Positions 62,801 through 64,000 of a DNA stretch of 64,000 nt are shown here, piece after piece; positions within the stretch are counted from its first letter, which is position 1, and every line of letters starts with the position of its first letter. The DNA lies in assembly GCA_947591785.1 (NCBI GenBank), contig CANQDK010000006.1, positions 39,672 to 103,671 on the forward strand. The letters run 5' to 3'. This DNA comes from an uncultured Clostridia bacterium. Its GTDB lineage: Bacteria > Bacillota > Clostridia > Christensenellales > UBA1242. Below the pieces are notes generated by a model, which worked only from the letters and a program-made list of their open reading frames with translations, searched no databases and had not been told where the DNA came from. Both the position numbers and the translations under genes were made by a program.

Positions 62801-64000
62801 AATACATATGGCGCGGTGCAGAAAGGACAGATTGGTATATTCCTGATGCGACCGCTGGAGAAGATGTTTTTGAACACACCACTGAGGTTGCCGAAGTGAT
62901 GAGCAAGTATTTTGAGAGTGATTATGTTGACCTTTCAAGCAATTACATTGCCCTTATGCCTTATTATAAAGAGCATGTCAATCAAACACTTTATTCTGGA
63001 ATGGAATTGACTGAAATCACTGTCTATGCACAAGATGAAGGGACTTTGCAAATTGGGTCGGCAAAGATTAGCAATGTTATTGACGCACGAACAAAAGGCA
63101 CAGAACTATTAATTATAAATGAAAAAGATTTAACTGTTTCGAAAGGCAAAAATGTCATTAAACACACTCTTCATATTGACGATGACGAAACAATTGTGCT
63201 TGGTGGAAAAGGTTCAGGTGGAAAAGGTTCAGTTGCGCTTTATTATGCAAAGGATATTCCTGTTGATGATGAGCCGGGAAACTTTGCAGTGATTGACCAA
63301 CAACCTCACGAAGAACTTCTTGAAAAAACTGGAAAAGAATACAATGACACACTTGCCATTCAAGTCAGGATGTCCTTGACGGTAGATGTTCCTATATTTG
63401 AAGATTTGCGTCAACACGTCCAAGACGACATCGGTGGTCTTAAAGGTTTGACAAGCGATCTCAGGTTTGCAGGTGAAGAATGGGGAGCATATATGTATGC
63501 TTATACTGAGCAAGATACCAATTTGTTTGAAGGCAAAACAATCACAAGAATTGGTGTGCCACTAGAAAGTTTGGAGAAAAAGGGAGACGAACTTCCATAT
63601 CTTGATATGTATTTAATTCCTACCTACAAAGATGAAAATGGTGTAACACCTGCCCCAGATAGTGGCGACGTTAAAGCAAAAAGACAAGACCATAGTATAT
63701 TGACAAATAACAAAATTGAACCTTTAAGAATAAAATCTGACTCAGAACTCCTGAAAGAACAGAAGGAATTGGCGAATGGACCTACTTGGGTGGATTTTGA
63801 CTGTCATTATGTTGTTCCAGATGGCTACACGCTTGCTTTCTGTGGCGGTGGTGGTGGCTTTAAGTGGCTTCGAGTGCACAGTAATACTGATGAGGGTAGT
63901 GAAGTAGAGCGATTGGGATTGGACAAAATTCCATATTATACTCCAATGAATTCTATTTCGGGATTAGGCAAAAATGGGGAGCCGTCGGGTGATTGGACCA
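59890..64000 (+). CDS. Large repeat surface protein with collagen-like Gly-x-y linkers, 3' truncated by window
   Basis: RBS GGAGGAAAG; signal/TM ICLLCIVLVLSLTLSTVSPVLYFVLG; ~14 modules 'EGDxYLD..TW.VY....SW..VGxIKGxdGxxGxTWxxG'; open to window end. Missing from the ORF track. Confidence 0.85.
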   Translation, partial: MGKKFNWKICLLCIVLVLSLTLSTVSPVLYFVLGQNNEEVTTPSWFDGQGVPDNEIGKNGDYYLDRDNGSVWQKQNSMWKKIYDIGKGEQGEKGEDGNGWRYGKGLPQKLATDKEGDFYLDTMSGDVYNFKSGQWINVANLKGEDGQNGNLIKTGMVPPNGVVEGNKGDLYLDSNTWFVYECKGGKVWEQIGNIDGKDGSTWQAGTKDPTLQESNVEGKEGDFYLNTETWNLYKRGPIKWEFVTNIKGDAGKDGAKWSFGNGKPETQSIQDPNEGDYYIDLDNSDIYHYESENWEQVGSFKGAKGDDGATWQVGEKDPTSQDAHVDGNEGDFYLNTQTWNLYKKGPSKWELLTNIRGEKGDDGATWRFGNGQPQKQPETDKEGDYYLDEQNLKVYRYQSGEWSFVGSVKGNDGKDGKTWKVGDQSPEGRESGNEGDLYLDKTTWIVYECNGGTSWTSVGNIDGEDGSTWQVGTQDPTARESNVEGKKGDFYFKSDTWDLYKKGDSSWEHVTNIKGDKGEKGDAGATWRFGNGNPQDQSIEDAKEGDYYLDEQNFEVYRYQGSSWKDVGTVKGVEGKAGNTWKVGEQSPDGKENGNKGDMYLDKTTWLVYECNGETSWSQVGNIAGKDGKDGTVWKTGTDDPSSDDAHVDGNEGDFYLNTATWNLYKKGPSKWELLTNIKGENGLNGQAGTTWRFGNGQPQKQPETDKEGDYYLDEQSLEVYRFQSEDWQRVGSIKGLDGKNGNTWKVGTSSPEGIESGNEGDMYLDKTTWTVYKCNGGTSWTSVGNINGADGNTWQVGTKDPTLQESNVEGKKGDFYFKSDTWDLYKKGDSNWEHVANIKGEKGDAGKDGAKWSFGNGKPETQSIQDPNEGDYYIDLDNSDIYHYESENWEQVGSFKGAKGDDGATWQVGEQDPTSQDAHVEGKEGDFYLNTETWNLYRKNSSSWEFVTKIKGEDGQAGKDADDLYMGYDKYIWRGAERTDWYIPDATAGEDVFEHTTEVAEVMSKYFESDYVDLSSNYIALMPYYKEHVNQTLYSGMELTEITVYAQDEGTLQIGSAKISNVIDARTKGTELLIINEKDLTVSKGKNVIKHTLHIDDDETIVLGGKGSGGKGSVALYYAKDIPVDDEPGNFAVIDQQPHEELLEKTGKEYNDTLAIQVRMSLTVDVPIFEDLRQHVQDDIGGLKGLTSDLRFAGEEWGAYMYAYTEQDTNLFEGKTITRIGVPLESLEKKGDELPYLDMYLIPTYKDENGVTPAPDSGDVKAKRQDHSILTNNKIEPLRIKSDSELLKEQKELANGPTWVDFDCHYVVPDGYTLAFCGGGGGFKWLRVHSNTDEGSEVERLGLDKIPYYTPMNSISGLGKNGEPSGDWT
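60631..60794 (+). repeat. Intragenic long repeat, copy A
   Basis: GGTGATGCAGGAAAAGATGGAGCAAAGTGGAG...GGAAGTTTTAAAGG; same bases at 62419-62582. Confidence 0.8.
62419..62582 (+). repeat. Intragenic long repeat, copy B
   Basis: As copy A, offset 1788 bp (596 codons, in frame). Confidence 0.8.

Noticed and set aside
60008-62938. Short ORFs in both strands across the giant repeat gene (60731-60946, 61085-61273, 62159-62515 and others)
   Set aside because: Out-of-frame echoes of the repeat protein; the same pseudo-peptides recur with each module.

Overview
AT-rich (low-GC Bacillota-like, standard code 11) chromosomal window. Housekeeping backbone: T-box-regulated aspS-asnS, thyA, a YqzL-like ORF plus recO, addB-addA, a radical SAM protein, a CBS/CorC-type protein, groES-groEL, dnaG-rpoD and a zinc-ribbon protein, a NifS-like enzyme next to a DUF3343-like protein, and an aquaporin. 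Accessory DNA breaks up the backbone. (1) About 15.4 kb is integrated in tRNA-Gly(CCC), 24322-39775, bounded by a 44-bp direct repeat (1 mismatch). It carries a tyrosine integrase, three paralogous XRE repressors, a long rightward operon of small and single-TM membrane proteins, a Zot/pI-like P-loop ATPase, a putative C5-methyltransferase broken at a G7 tract, and a Panacea/DUF4065 + YoeB-like toxin-antitoxin pair. I read it as an inovirus-like (filamentous-phage-like) or related prophage without a recognisable HUH Rep. (2) Beyond its right end lie an ART-like orphan gene and a ~134-bp relic of a sibling element's integrase end. (3) A second small island ends in a serine recombinase whose ORF runs into tRNA-Leu(UAG). 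(4) At the right edge, a stand-alone tyrosine recombinase is followed after 11 bp by two inverted 21-bp sites enclosing 118 bp, placed 40 bp before a very large collagen-linker-type repeat surface protein. This looks like an undescribed invertible-promoter phase switch and is my top candidate. All homology calls are from motif recognition only; no searches were run.
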